Source: Bacteroidaceae bacterium (GTDB lineage: Bacteria > Bacteroidota > Bacteroidia > Bacteroidales > Bacteroidaceae). Taken from it: 59,966 nucleotides of DNA. Made by a program: the position numbers and the translations under genes. The stretch spans positions 1-59,966 of the forward strand of contig JAFYRW010000012.1 of assembly GCA_017546785.1 (NCBI GenBank), read 5' to 3'. Of the stretch, positions 7,695 to 15,316 are shown in pieces. Numbering within the stretch: the first letter of the stretch is position 1; each line of letters opens with the position of its first letter. The notes under the pieces are model-generated. The model was given only the letters and a program-made list of their open reading frames with translations. It was not told the DNA's origin and searched no databases.

Positions 7695-7704
7695 CTATGC
7701 TCTA

Positions 7705-7932
7705 TTATTTATTTTTGGGCTTACGCATTATTGCGTATATGACAAAGATGAATCCGAAGAAGCATACTGCAGGAGCAAGCTTGATGCGGCGGAAACTGAA
7801 AATGTCGGGCTCGAATGTAAGCTCGGTGCTTCCTGGGCCCATCATAAGCAGGAAGCCGATAACAATTATCGCTACGCCTGCCAAGAGCAGCATATAATTG
7901 ATTTTGTCGAATGCAAATTTGCTTTTATCCAT
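7705..7932 (-). CDS. DUF3098 family membrane protein
   Basis: 75 residues with two hydrophobic segments (about residues 13-32 and 52-68) and a short basic C-terminus. The start DKSKFAFDKINYMLLLAG and the segment EPDIFSFRRIKLAP are characteristic of DUF3098, a small inner-membrane protein found between ftsX and uppP in Bacteroidota. The function is unknown; the conserved position suggests a link to cell-envelope synthesis or division. Confidence 0.9.
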   Translation of the reverse strand: MDKSKFAFDKINYMLLLAGVAIIVIGFLLMMGPGSTELTFEPDIFSFRRIKLAPAVCFFGFIFVIYAIMRKPKNK

Positions 7933-7945
7933 AAATGTAATTTTT

Positions 7946-8806
7946 TCAAATAAAATAAAGGTCGTTGCCCTTCATACGCAGGAAACGGTTCACCGAGCTA
8001 TAGGCGCAGAGCAGTGTTATTCCTAATCCGAATGCTACCACCGCCACTCCTGTCATTATAACCTTTTCCATAGTAAGGATTGTTGTTATTCCCGGTTCGT
8101 GACGCATTATCATATAGAGCGCACCGCCAAGAACTATATTGGCCATAATGCCCGACGCAAGACCTATATACAGATTATGTATAAGGAAGGGACGGCGTAT
8201 GAATCCCCACGTAGCGCCGACGAGCTTCATTGTGTGCAGCAGGAATCGTTTGGAGTATATTGATAATCGCACCATATTGCTTATCAGCGACCAGGAAATA
8301 AGTGTGAGGAAAAGCAGAAAAACAAGTAGCACGACGCTAATCCTTTGTATATTGCTGTTTATTATGTCTACAAGCTCCTTGTGGTATACTACCTCACTTA
8401 CCAGCCTGTTGTCCAAAAGTTCCTTCTCTATTTTTGCGAGACTATCGTTGTTGGCATATTGCGGATCTACCGACAGCTCTATCGATGCCTCGTAAGGATT
8501 GTATCCCAAGAACTCCTCGGGGTCTGTTCCAAGCTCCTTCTTTTGCGCTTCCAGTATCTCCTCTTTGGAAATATATCGTGTCGATGCTGTGTAGCTCTTC
8601 TTCTCAATCTGTTTCTGCAGGGTGAGAATTTCGGGCTCAGTAGCGTCTGTCCTGATTACGGCTGCAATGGTAAGGTTGCCTCGTATGTGGTTCGACAGCG
8701 ACTGTGCTGCCGTGAACAGCAGGCACATTGTGCCGAAGAGCACAAGCACCAGCGAGGTACTTATGTAAACGCTTATAGTTTGTATGTTCAATCGATGCTT
8801 GCTCAT
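7946..8806 (-). CDS. ftsX: Cell division protein FtsX (permease-like)
   Basis: 286 residues with the FtsX layout: one N-terminal membrane segment (about 17-40), an extracytoplasmic domain, then three C-terminal membrane segments. FtsX with FtsE transmits signals to cell-wall hydrolases during division; ftsE is not in the window. The start at 8806 is supported by an ATGA overlap with the upstream methyltransferase stop and by the family-like N-terminus MSKHRLNIQTISVYISTS; the frame is open 28 codons further upstream. Confidence 0.9.
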   Translation of the reverse strand: MSKHRLNIQTISVYISTSLVLVLFGTMCLLFTAAQSLSNHIRGNLTIAAVIRTDATEPEILTLQKQIEKKSYTASTRYISKEEILEAQKKELGTDPEEFLGYNPYEASIELSVDPQYANNDSLAKIEKELLDNRLVSEVVYHKELVDIINSNIQRISVVLLVFLLFLTLISWSLISNMVRLSIYSKRFLLHTMKLVGATWGFIRRPFLIHNLYIGLASGIMANIVLGGALYMIMRHEPGITTILTMEKVIMTGVAVVAFGLGITLLCAYSSVNRFLRMKGNDLYFI

Positions 8807-9702
8807 CTTTTCTTTCTGAATACATAAATGATGGAGCTTCCCGAACTGCATTTGTCGCAGGTAGCAATCCATCCTAAAAAGCCGTTCCACATTCCTTTTA
8901 TAAAGGGCATTTTTGCTCCTTTGTACTTTTCGCTCAGCATCGATACGTAGAAGCCGTCAAGAGGCATAGGGTAGCGTCGCTCCAAAATAAAGCCGTGCTT
9001 CTCGCCCATACGCATTATTGTCGACGATGTAAAGTGCCACAAATGACGCGGAACATCGTATGCAGCCCAATGCTTGCCGTAATTCTCGGCGTCGTACGAT
9101 GCACAATTGGGCACTGCTACAATCATAATGCCGCTGTCGTCCAATATTCTCTTTGCCTGCTCCCAAAAGGCGTCGGGGTTCTGCAGATGCTCCATCACGT
9201 GCCACAATGTTATTACATCGTAGCTCTGAGGCTCAAACTGTGCAAAGGCCTCCTCGGGAAGAATCTCGAAATTGTAATTCTCCTTTGAATGGTTGCGGGC
9301 CTGCTCACTCTTTTCGATGGCAGTAATCTGCCACCCTTTGTGCTGCATTGCGCGGGCAAAATAGCCTGTTCCGGCTCCGTAGTCGAGAAGACGGCCGTTG
9401 CGTAGCATTGTCAGCTTTTTAACAAGGTTTACCTTATGCTGCAACATTATGCTGCGCGCAATATGGTAGATTCTGTTTATAATGCCCTTGTTTGTATTGC
9501 TGTGCGAAATATATTCGGGAGATTCGTAGTAGCGTCCAATCTCCTTTTCGTCGGGGACGCCTTGTGTGAAAACAAAGCCACACTCGTTACATTTGTATAT
9601 GTCGAATGGTTCGCCTGTCGCAAAGTGATCGTTGCAGGTAAATTGGGCAACAATTTCATTGCTGTTGCATAAAGGACAGGCTTTGTGGGTGATTATTTTC
9701 AT
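8803..9702 (-). CDS. Class I SAM-dependent methyltransferase with N-terminal zinc ribbon
   Basis: About 299 residues. The N-terminus has two Cys pairs (CPLC at 9-12, CNEC at 38-41) that look like a zinc ribbon, followed by a SAM-binding domain with LLDYGAGTGYFA and the post-motif DVITLWHVMEHLQNP, typical of methyltransferases of the type 11/UbiG-like group. The substrate cannot be read from the sequence; similar proteins often act on sugars or lipids. The start at 9702 is chosen because the preceding ten codons to 9732 are not conserved-looking. First gene of the operon leading to ftsX. Confidence 0.82.
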   Translation of the reverse strand: MKIITHKACPLCNSNEIVAQFTCNDHFATGEPFDIYKCNECGFVFTQGVPDEKEIGRYYESPEYISHSNTNKGIINRIYHIARSIMLQHKVNLVKKLTMLRNGRLLDYGAGTGYFARAMQHKGWQITAIEKSEQARNHSKENYNFEILPEEAFAQFEPQSYDVITLWHVMEHLQNPDAFWEQAKRILDDSGIMIVAVPNCASYDAENYGKHWAAYDVPRHLWHFTSSTIMRMGEKHGFILERRYPMPLDGFYVSMLSEKYKGAKMPFIKGMWNGFLGWIATCDKCSSGSSIIYVFRKKR

Positions 9703-9749
9703 TATCTGTTGTTTCGCTATAAAAAGGTGCAACCTCCCAAAGGTGACTA

Positions 9750-9757
9750 CAAAAGTA
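9750..9757 (-). promoter_or_regulatory. -7 element upstream of the methyltransferase-ftsX operon
   Basis: TACTTTTG on the minus strand fits TAnnTTTG, about 45 bases upstream of the start codon. No clear -33 element. Confidence 0.4.
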
Positions 9758-9853
9758 CAGTATATATGCGTAAAAACACCTTTTCTATCTGAAAATCTTA
9801 TATAGATTTTTCTTAATTTGCAATTTTTAACATAAAAAATTCGTTTGTATTAT

Positions 9854-9861
9854 TAAATTTG
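9854..9861 (+). promoter_or_regulatory. -7 element upstream of pspC
   Basis: TAAATTTG fits TAnnTTTG and lies 30 bases before the pspC start codon. The -33 region has no clear match. Confidence 0.45.
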
Positions 9862-9890
9862 CAATTCATTTGGTAAAATAATGTGTTATT

Positions 9891-10121
9891 ATGGGAAGAT
9901 TGTATCGTTCGGATAAGGGTGTTATTGCCGGTGTCTGTGCAGGCATTGCCGAGAGTTTCAAATTGAACGCAACTTTGGTTCGTACTATATTTTTATTGCT
10001 TGTATTTTGTTCTTTCGGAGCGGCTGTAATAGCTTATCTTATTCTGTGGTTCCTTATGCCTCAAAATAAAAGCTCGCGTAAAAGCTACGAGGAGCGTTTA
10101 CGCGAACGATTATGTAAGTAA
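9891..10121 (+). CDS. PspC domain membrane protein
   Basis: 76 residues forming a single PspC domain. The start GRLYRSDKGVIAGVCAGIAE is the family signature, followed by one membrane segment (about 32-55, ending WFLMPQ) and a basic, charged tail. PspC proteins are linked to envelope stress responses, but this short stand-alone form is common in Bacteroidota and has no defined partner here. It has its own promoter and is convergent with miaB. Confidence 0.88.
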   Translation: MGRLYRSDKGVIAGVCAGIAESFKLNATLVRTIFLLLVFCSFGAAVIAYLILWFLMPQNKSSRKSYEERLRERLCK

Positions 10122-10129
10122 ATAGCTTG

Positions 10130-11461
10130 TTAATCGACAATCTCGGCGAGTAGAGTGGCTGCTGTAGAGCCTGTTACTCTGACTTTCACAAAATCGCCTA
10201 TCTTGTAATTCTTACGGTCAAAGACTGCTGTGCGGTTCTGCTCAGTTCTTCCGAAGAACTGCTCCTTTGAACGTTTGGAAACTCCCTCTATGAGTACCTC
10301 GTACTCTTTTCCTATGCAGTTCCTGTTGTTTCTTGCCGACAGCTCCTGCTGTAGTGTTATAATCTCGTTCAGACGACGCACTTTCTCTTTCTCGTCAATG
10401 TCGTCCTTTAGATGCTTGCTTGCGAATGTTCCCGGACGCTCGGAATATTTGAACATAAATGCAGCGTCGTAGGAGCAATATTCCATAAGCGAGAGTGTCT
10501 GTTGGTGGTCCTCCTCTGTCTCGCCGCAGAATCCTGCGATAATGTCGGTCGATAGTCCGCAATCGGGTACTATGCGGCGTATGGCCTCTATTCTGTCAAT
10601 ATACCATTCGCGGGTGTATTTGCGGTTCATAGCCTTTAACATTGTGCTGCTGCCGCTCTGTACGGGCAGGTGAATGCTGCGGCACACGTTGGGCTCTTCG
10701 GCAATTACGCGCAAGGTATCGTCGCTCATATCTTTGGGATGCGACGTTGTGAATCTTATTCTTGTATGGGGAGCAGCTTGTGCCACGCGACGCAGAAGCT
10801 CGGGGAATGTTATCACGCCATCTGTCTCCGACTCGAAACGATAGGAGTTTACATTCTGTCCCAATAGGATAATCTCCTTATAGCCTTTGGCAACAAGGTC
10901 GTTCGCCTCGTTGAGTATGCTCTGAATGTCGCGGCTGCGCTCGCGTCCTCGTGTGTAGGGTACCACGCAATAATGGCAGAAATTGTTGCATCCGCGCATA
11001 ATGGAGATATATCCCGATACATTCTTGCTGCATATTCTAAGGGGAATAACGTCGCGGTAAGTCTCGGTGGTAGAGAGCTCAATGTTCATTGCCGAGTGTC
11101 CCAATTCAGCCTCGGCGATAAGCTCGGGCAGTGTAAGGTAACTGTCGGGGCCTGCCACAATATTCACCGAATATTTTGTTATGAGCTCCTCTTTTACTCT
11201 CTCAGCCATACAGCCTACTACACCAATGAGAGTCTCCTTGCCTCGGCGCATAGCATTTAGCTGGTCAAGGCGGCCATAGATTTTCTGTTCGGCATTGTCG
11301 CGTATAGAGCAGGTATTCAGCAGAATAAGGTTAGCTTCTTTAATGTCATCGCATACCTCGTATCCTGCAACGCGCAGAATTGAGCCGATAACCTCACTGT
11401 CGGCCACGTTCATCTGGCAACCGTAGGTCTCTATAAAAAGTTTTTTGTTTGTATCTTCCAC
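10130..11461 (-). CDS. miaB: tRNA-2-methylthio-N6-dimethylallyladenosine synthase
   Basis: About 443 residues. Radical-SAM methylthiotransferase that adds the 2-methylthio group to i6A37 of tRNAs. It has the N-terminal MTTase domain (FIETYGCQMN, first cluster cysteines), the radical SAM motif RGCNNFCHYC and a C-terminal TRAM domain. The frame is open to 11542, but a -7 element (11491-11484) lies inside that stretch, so the ATG at 11542 would not be transcribed from it. A GTG at 11461, just before the conserved DTNKKLFIETYG, is the most likely start. Confidence 0.93.
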   Translation of the reverse strand: MEDTNKKLFIETYGCQMNVADSEVIGSILRVAGYEVCDDIKEANLILLNTCSIRDNAEQKIYGRLDQLNAMRRGKETLIGVVGCMAERVKEELITKYSVNIVAGPDSYLTLPELIAEAELGHSAMNIELSTTETYRDVIPLRICSKNVSGYISIMRGCNNFCHYCVVPYTRGRERSRDIQSILNEANDLVAKGYKEIILLGQNVNSYRFESETDGVITFPELLRRVAQAAPHTRIRFTTSHPKDMSDDTLRVIAEEPNVCRSIHLPVQSGSSTMLKAMNRKYTREWYIDRIEAIRRIVPDCGLSTDIIAGFCGETEEDHQQTLSLMEYCSYDAAFMFKYSERPGTFASKHLKDDIDEKEKVRRLNEIITLQQELSARNNRNCIGKEYEVLIEGVSKRSKEQFFGRTEQNRTAVFDRKNYKIGDFVKVRVTGSTAATLLAEIVD

Positions 11462-11483
11462 GTAACGTAATTTTTTGATGTTG

Positions 11484-11491
11484 CGAAGATA
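11484..11491 (-). promoter_or_regulatory. -7 element of the miaB promoter
   Basis: TATCTTCG on the minus strand (variant of TAnnTTTG), 23 bases before the GTG codon at 11461. It decides the miaB start. Confidence 0.5.
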
Positions 11492-11551
11492 CGCAGAAAT
11501 TACAAAATCGCAGACAAAACATTCATAAAAAATAATAAACATTCAATCTCG

Positions 11552-11583
11552 TTTGAAAAATTTACAAAGAACACTTATATTTG
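11552..11583 (+). promoter_or_regulatory. Promoter of the thioesterase operon
   Basis: TTTG (11552-11555), a 20-base spacer and TATATTTG (11576-11583): a near-perfect Bacteroidota -33/-7 promoter about 90 bases before the thioesterase start. Confidence 0.7.
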
Positions 11584-11670
11584 CAACCAAAGTGTATAAA
11601 AACGGGTTGTTTTGCATAGAATGTGTTTAAATATGCAAATGCGCCCGACAAATGTTTAGCAGGCTTCAGT

Positions 11671-12084
11671 ATGAAAAGAGAATTGTTCCGATACGAAATG
11701 AAGGTGCGCGATTATGAGTGCGACATTCAGGGTGTGGTAAATAATGCAAATTATCAACATTATCTCGAGCACGCGCGTCACGAATTTCTTGTGTCGTTGG
11801 GCTGTAGTTTCTCTAAATTGCACAACGACGGAATAGACTTTATGGTCTCTAAGGCTACTCTTGAATATAAAAGCCCGTTGCGCGGAGACGATAAATTTGT
11901 TGTGGTAATAGATATGTATCGTGAGGGAGTCAAGCTCGTCTGCCTGCAGGATATTTATCGCTTGCCCGATGAGAAGCTCTGTGTCAAAGGTCGTATAGAC
12001 GTTGTTTCCATTCAGAATGGCCGTCTGACACGAGGCGAGAAATTTGATGAGTTGTTCGAGACAATGCTTGCAAAGCAACAGTAA
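11671..12084 (+). CDS. Acyl-CoA thioesterase, hotdog fold (4HBT/YbgC type)
   Basis: 137 residues. The segment DIQGVVNNANYQHYLEHARHEFL (about residues 18-40) is the hallmark of YbgC/FadM-type hotdog thioesterases, with the acidic catalytic residue in the D-x-Q-G-V-V-N motif. Likely hydrolyses acyl-CoA or acyl-ACP in the cytoplasm; the exact substrate is unknown. The start at 11671 follows the family; the frame is open 16 codons upstream to 11623. Confidence 0.88.
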   Translation: MKRELFRYEMKVRDYECDIQGVVNNANYQHYLEHARHEFLVSLGCSFSKLHNDGIDFMVSKATLEYKSPLRGDDKFVVVIDMYREGVKLVCLQDIYRLPDEKLCVKGRIDVVSIQNGRLTRGEKFDELFETMLAKQQ

Positions 12085-12096
12085 TAGAATTCTGTT

Positions 12097-12483
12097 ATGA
12101 GCGATATTCTGTCCAATATACTTCCGGTGATTCTTGTGATAGCCGTCGCTGTCATCAAGATTGTAAGCGGAGCAAAGAAAGAGTCGGCGCAAACGAAGGA
12201 TGTACCGCCTTATGAGCCGAAAGAGGAAATTGAGGAACCTTACGTTGGCGAGAATTTCCCTGAGATAGATATTGTGCCGGAGCCTCGCGTACCAAAAAAG
12301 GAGACACCGAAGCCCTGCAATATACAAAAAGATAAGAAACACAAGGCTGTTGTCCTCGCTGAGCCTGCCAATAGAGCCGAGGAAGAGCGTCCGCAGCCGG
12401 CAAAAGAGAGAATAAGAATAAACACAAAATCAGAAGCGAAAAAAGCAATCATATATTCCGAAATTTTCAACAAGAAATATTAA
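12097..12483 (+). CDS. Single-span membrane protein of Bacteroidales, unknown function
   Basis: 128 residues: a membrane segment at about 7-25, then a low-complexity charged region rich in Pro, Glu and Lys, and a short conserved-looking end (SEAKKAIIYSEIFNKKY). A similar C-terminal motif occurs in other Bacteroidales membrane proteins by recollection. No catalytic domain is visible. It sits 12 bases after the thioesterase and 13 before the CoA-transferase, so it is co-transcribed with both. Confidence 0.6.
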   Translation: MSDILSNILPVILVIAVAVIKIVSGAKKESAQTKDVPPYEPKEEIEEPYVGENFPEIDIVPEPRVPKKETPKPCNIQKDKKHKAVVLAEPANRAEEERPQPAKERIRINTKSEAKKAIIYSEIFNKKY

Positions 12484-12496
12484 AAACAGAACTACT

Positions 12497-13984
12497 ATGG
12501 GTTATAGAATAATCACAGCACAAGAGGCTGCTACATATATAAATAATGGAGACGGAGTAGGTATAAGCGGTTTTACACTGTCGGGAACACCAAAGACTGT
12601 GCTGCCCGAGGTTGCCAAAAGAGCAGTCGAGGAGCACGAGGCCGGCCGCCCCTTTAAAATAGACCTCTATTCGGGTGCCTCTACAGGCGATGCCATCGAC
12701 GGCGAGCTTACCCGTGCACAGGCAATACGCTTCCGTGCGCCTTTCCTCTCGAATCCCACCGTCCGCACCGCAGTAAATAACGGAGAAATGGTATATACCG
12801 ATCTTCACCTCTCTCTTATGGCACAGGACCTTCGCTACGGCTTTATGGGTAAGGTGAATGTAGCCATTCTCGAGGCAATGGATATTACCGACGATGGTAA
12901 AGTATATCTTACAACAGCCGGAGGTATCGGACAGACAGTAGCCAACCTTGCCGACAAAATAATTATAGAGAGAAACGTCTATCATCACACCGAGGGGCTG
13001 CACGACGTTTATGAGCCGCTCGACCCTCCTTATCGCAAGGAGATTCCAATCTTCAAGGCCGATGATAGAGTAGGTAAGCCTTATGTACAGGTAGATCCTA
13101 AAAAGGTTGTCGGCATTGTCGAGGTTAATATGCCCAACGAGGTAGTAGTATTCAAGGAATTGGACGATGTTACACGCCGAATAGGAGAGAATGTGGTGAA
13201 TTTCATCGTGTCTGATATGAAGCGTGGAATAATCCCTGCTTGCGGCCTTCCCATTCAGAGTGGTATCGGTAACGTTGCCAATGCTGTGCTCAAGAGCCTC
13301 GAGGATTGCAACGAGATTCCTCCTCTTTATCTCTACTCCGAGGTATTGCAGGATTCTGTGATAAAGCTTATGGAGCTTGGACGCGTAAAGGCCGGCAGTA
13401 CTTGCTCGCTCTCTCTAAGCCGCGAGTGCCTCGACCACGTTTACGAGAATCTTGACTTCTTCCGTGATAAATTGGTTCTTCGTCCTTCGGAAATTTCGAA
13501 TAGTCCAGAGATTATCCGTCGTTTGGGAATTATCGCTATGAACACAGCTATAGAGGCCGATATTTACGGTTGCGTGAACTCATCGCATATTTGCGGTACA
13601 CGCCTTATGAACGGTATTGGTGGCTCGGGCGACTTTGCGCGTAACGCATATATTTCAATATTTACCTGTCCTTCGACACAAAAGGATGGTAAGATTAGCT
13701 CAATTGTTCCTATGGTAACTCACCCCGACCATTCAGAGCACGATGTAAATATCATTGTTACCGAATGGGGTGTTGCCGATCTTCGCGGTAAAGGTCCCGA
13801 GGAGCGTGCAAAGATTATCATCGAGAATTGTGCTCATCCCGACTACAAGCAGTTGTTGTGGGACTACCTTGCAATAAGCAAGAAGGGACATATTCACCAC
13901 AACGTTGCTGCGTCGTTGGCAATGCACGCTACCTTTGAGCGCGAGGGTGATATGCATTTGACACAATGGAATAAATTCGTGTAA
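12497..13984 (+). CDS. Acetyl-CoA hydrolase/transferase family protein (succinate:acetate CoA-transferase type)
   Basis: 495 residues, the usual length of class I CoA-transferases of the Ach1/ScpC/AarC group. These move CoA between short-chain acids such as acetate, succinate or propionate in fermentation. The expected active-site Glu is in LYSEVLQDSV (Glu282), and the C-terminal oxyanion-region GIGGSGDFARNA is typical. The gene follows a thioesterase and precedes an RNA methyltransferase by 3 bases. Which acids it prefers cannot be read from the sequence; succinate/propionate metabolism fits a Bacteroidales fermenter. Confidence 0.9.
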   Translation: MGYRIITAQEAATYINNGDGVGISGFTLSGTPKTVLPEVAKRAVEEHEAGRPFKIDLYSGASTGDAIDGELTRAQAIRFRAPFLSNPTVRTAVNNGEMVYTDLHLSLMAQDLRYGFMGKVNVAILEAMDITDDGKVYLTTAGGIGQTVANLADKIIIERNVYHHTEGLHDVYEPLDPPYRKEIPIFKADDRVGKPYVQVDPKKVVGIVEVNMPNEVVVFKELDDVTRRIGENVVNFIVSDMKRGIIPACGLPIQSGIGNVANAVLKSLEDCNEIPPLYLYSEVLQDSVIKLMELGRVKAGSTCSLSLSRECLDHVYENLDFFRDKLVLRPSEISNSPEIIRRLGIIAMNTAIEADIYGCVNSSHICGTRLMNGIGGSGDFARNAYISIFTCPSTQKDGKISSIVPMVTHPDHSEHDVNIIVTEWGVADLRGKGPEERAKIIIENCAHPDYKQLLWDYLAISKKGHIHHNVAASLAMHATFEREGDMHLTQWNKFV

Positions 13985-13987
13985 CCG

Positions 13988-14524
13988 ATGAAAAAGAAAC
14001 TGGTAACCGAAATGGGGCGCATCGGCCGCGAAGAGTTTGTCGCAGCCGATAAATTGCCTCTTACCATTGTTCTCGACAATATAAGGAGCCTGCATAATGT
14101 GGGCTCCGTATTTCGTACCTCCGATGCTTTTCGTGTGGAGCGTATAATCCTATGCGGTATTACGGCGACTCCTCCGCAGCCCGAGATTCACAAGACAGCG
14201 CTTGGAGCCGAGGATGTTGTCGATTGGCTCTATTTTGCCGATGCAATGCAAGCTGTTGAGTATCTGCATAGTAACAACTATGGAGTCTATGCTATAGAAC
14301 AGGTGCAGGGCAGTGTGTCGTTGCAGTCGTTCGAGGTTGAGGAGGGTAAACGCTATGCTGTAGTTCTTGGAAACGAGGTAAAAGGCGTGCAACAGCAGGT
14401 TGTCGATGCTTGCGACGGAGCAATAGAGATTCCTCAATTCGGAACCAAACACTCTCTTAACGTGTCGGTTACAGGAGGAATGGTCATTTGGGAGTTTGCA
14501 CGCAAAATGGGCTGGGTAAAGTAA
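13988..14524 (+). CDS. TrmH/SpoU family RNA 2'-O-methyltransferase
   Basis: 178 residues of the SPOUT fold. The three family motifs are visible: DNIRSLHNVGSVFRTSDAF (motif 1, about 31-49), VVLGNEVKGVQQQV (motif 2) and IEIPQFGTKHSLNVSVTGG (motif 3), which form the SAM-binding knot. It methylates ribose in tRNA or rRNA; the target nucleotide is uncertain. It starts 3 bases after the CoA-transferase stop codon and converges with the DUF4294 gene. Confidence 0.9.
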   Translation: MKKKLVTEMGRIGREEFVAADKLPLTIVLDNIRSLHNVGSVFRTSDAFRVERIILCGITATPPQPEIHKTALGAEDVVDWLYFADAMQAVEYLHSNNYGVYAIEQVQGSVSLQSFEVEEGKRYAVVLGNEVKGVQQQVVDACDGAIEIPQFGTKHSLNVSVTGGMVIWEFARKMGWVK

Positions 14525-14555
14525 AAAGAAGGTAATATTATGTCTGTGTCAGCTC

Positions 14556-15158
14556 TTATAATTGCCCTGTAAGCACCTTTACCACTACCTGCTCTATCAT
14601 CCAATCGTCTCCCGCGGGGTCGTAGCACTTCTTGAGGCTGGCACCGAACATCGATGCAAAGGTATTGTAGAATGCCGCCTTGAAGCTACCCATAAACAAT
14701 TTTATCAGCTGGTAGGCATTTTGACTGCATTCGCGGTCCACCAACTTGATGAGCAGTTTGCCCTGTCGCAGCGTGAGCCTACGCATCTTTGGCGTATACT
14801 GCTCCTTTAATCCCTTCTCGAGCCTTTTTATGTGCTTTTCTCGGGCCTTCTCGTCGGGGAGAGTCTGCAGATATTCGTATGTCTCTATTATTATCGTGCG
14901 AATCTCGGCAGCGAGCGGCAGTGTTTTTTTAACGTCGTAGACGAGCCTGTCGTAAACCTTTCTCTCGCGTTTGTTCTTGAATCTTACGGGGGCATAAGCA
15001 AAATGTGGAGGAAGGTTAATATGAGGAATCTTTTCGCCCTTATATTCGCTAACCCCTACCACATACATTTTGCCGTCGTAGACGTAGGTGCTGTCCTGCG
15101 CACACAACACCTGCGCAAAGAGAGTAAACAACAAGCTTAATACCACCCTTTTTTTCAT
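14556..15158 (-). CDS. DUF4294 family exported protein
   Basis: 200 residues with an N-terminal signal peptide (hydrophobic 6-17, cleavage near LCAQD) and a basic, helix-rich body (motif RRLTLRQGKLLIKLVDRE). This matches DUF4294, a periplasmic or surface family limited to Bacteroidota with no assigned function. It stands alone between the convergent RNA methyltransferase gene and the divergent ABC transporter gene. Confidence 0.85.
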   Translation of the reverse strand: MKKRVVLSLLFTLFAQVLCAQDSTYVYDGKMYVVGVSEYKGEKIPHINLPPHFAYAPVRFKNKRERKVYDRLVYDVKKTLPLAAEIRTIIIETYEYLQTLPDEKAREKHIKRLEKGLKEQYTPKMRRLTLRQGKLLIKLVDRECSQNAYQLIKLFMGSFKAAFYNTFASMFGASLKKCYDPAGDDWMIEQVVVKVLTGQL

Positions 15159-15245
15159 ATTGCGAATTTACGCTAAATATTCAATATTATACAAATAGTA
15201 ATCTTAAAAAACAAGAATATAGAGTGTTGTAATAAATAAAATGCG

Positions 15246-15253
15246 TAACTTTG
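15246..15253 (+). promoter_or_regulatory. -7 element upstream of the ABC transporter
   Basis: TAACTTTG fits TAnnTTTG, 63 bases before the ATG at 15317, and lies beyond codons of the open frame that start at 15251, which supports the downstream start. Confidence 0.5.
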
Positions 15254-15316
15254 CAACGATTTTTAATTATAAATAGGATAGGCTGTCGTCTCTCCTGTGC
15301 ATTGAAAAAGAATCCT

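Noticed and set aside
11656..12342. 228-codon minus-strand frame opposite the thioesterase
   Set aside because: Antisense shadow of the thioesterase and the following membrane protein gene; no recognisable domain.
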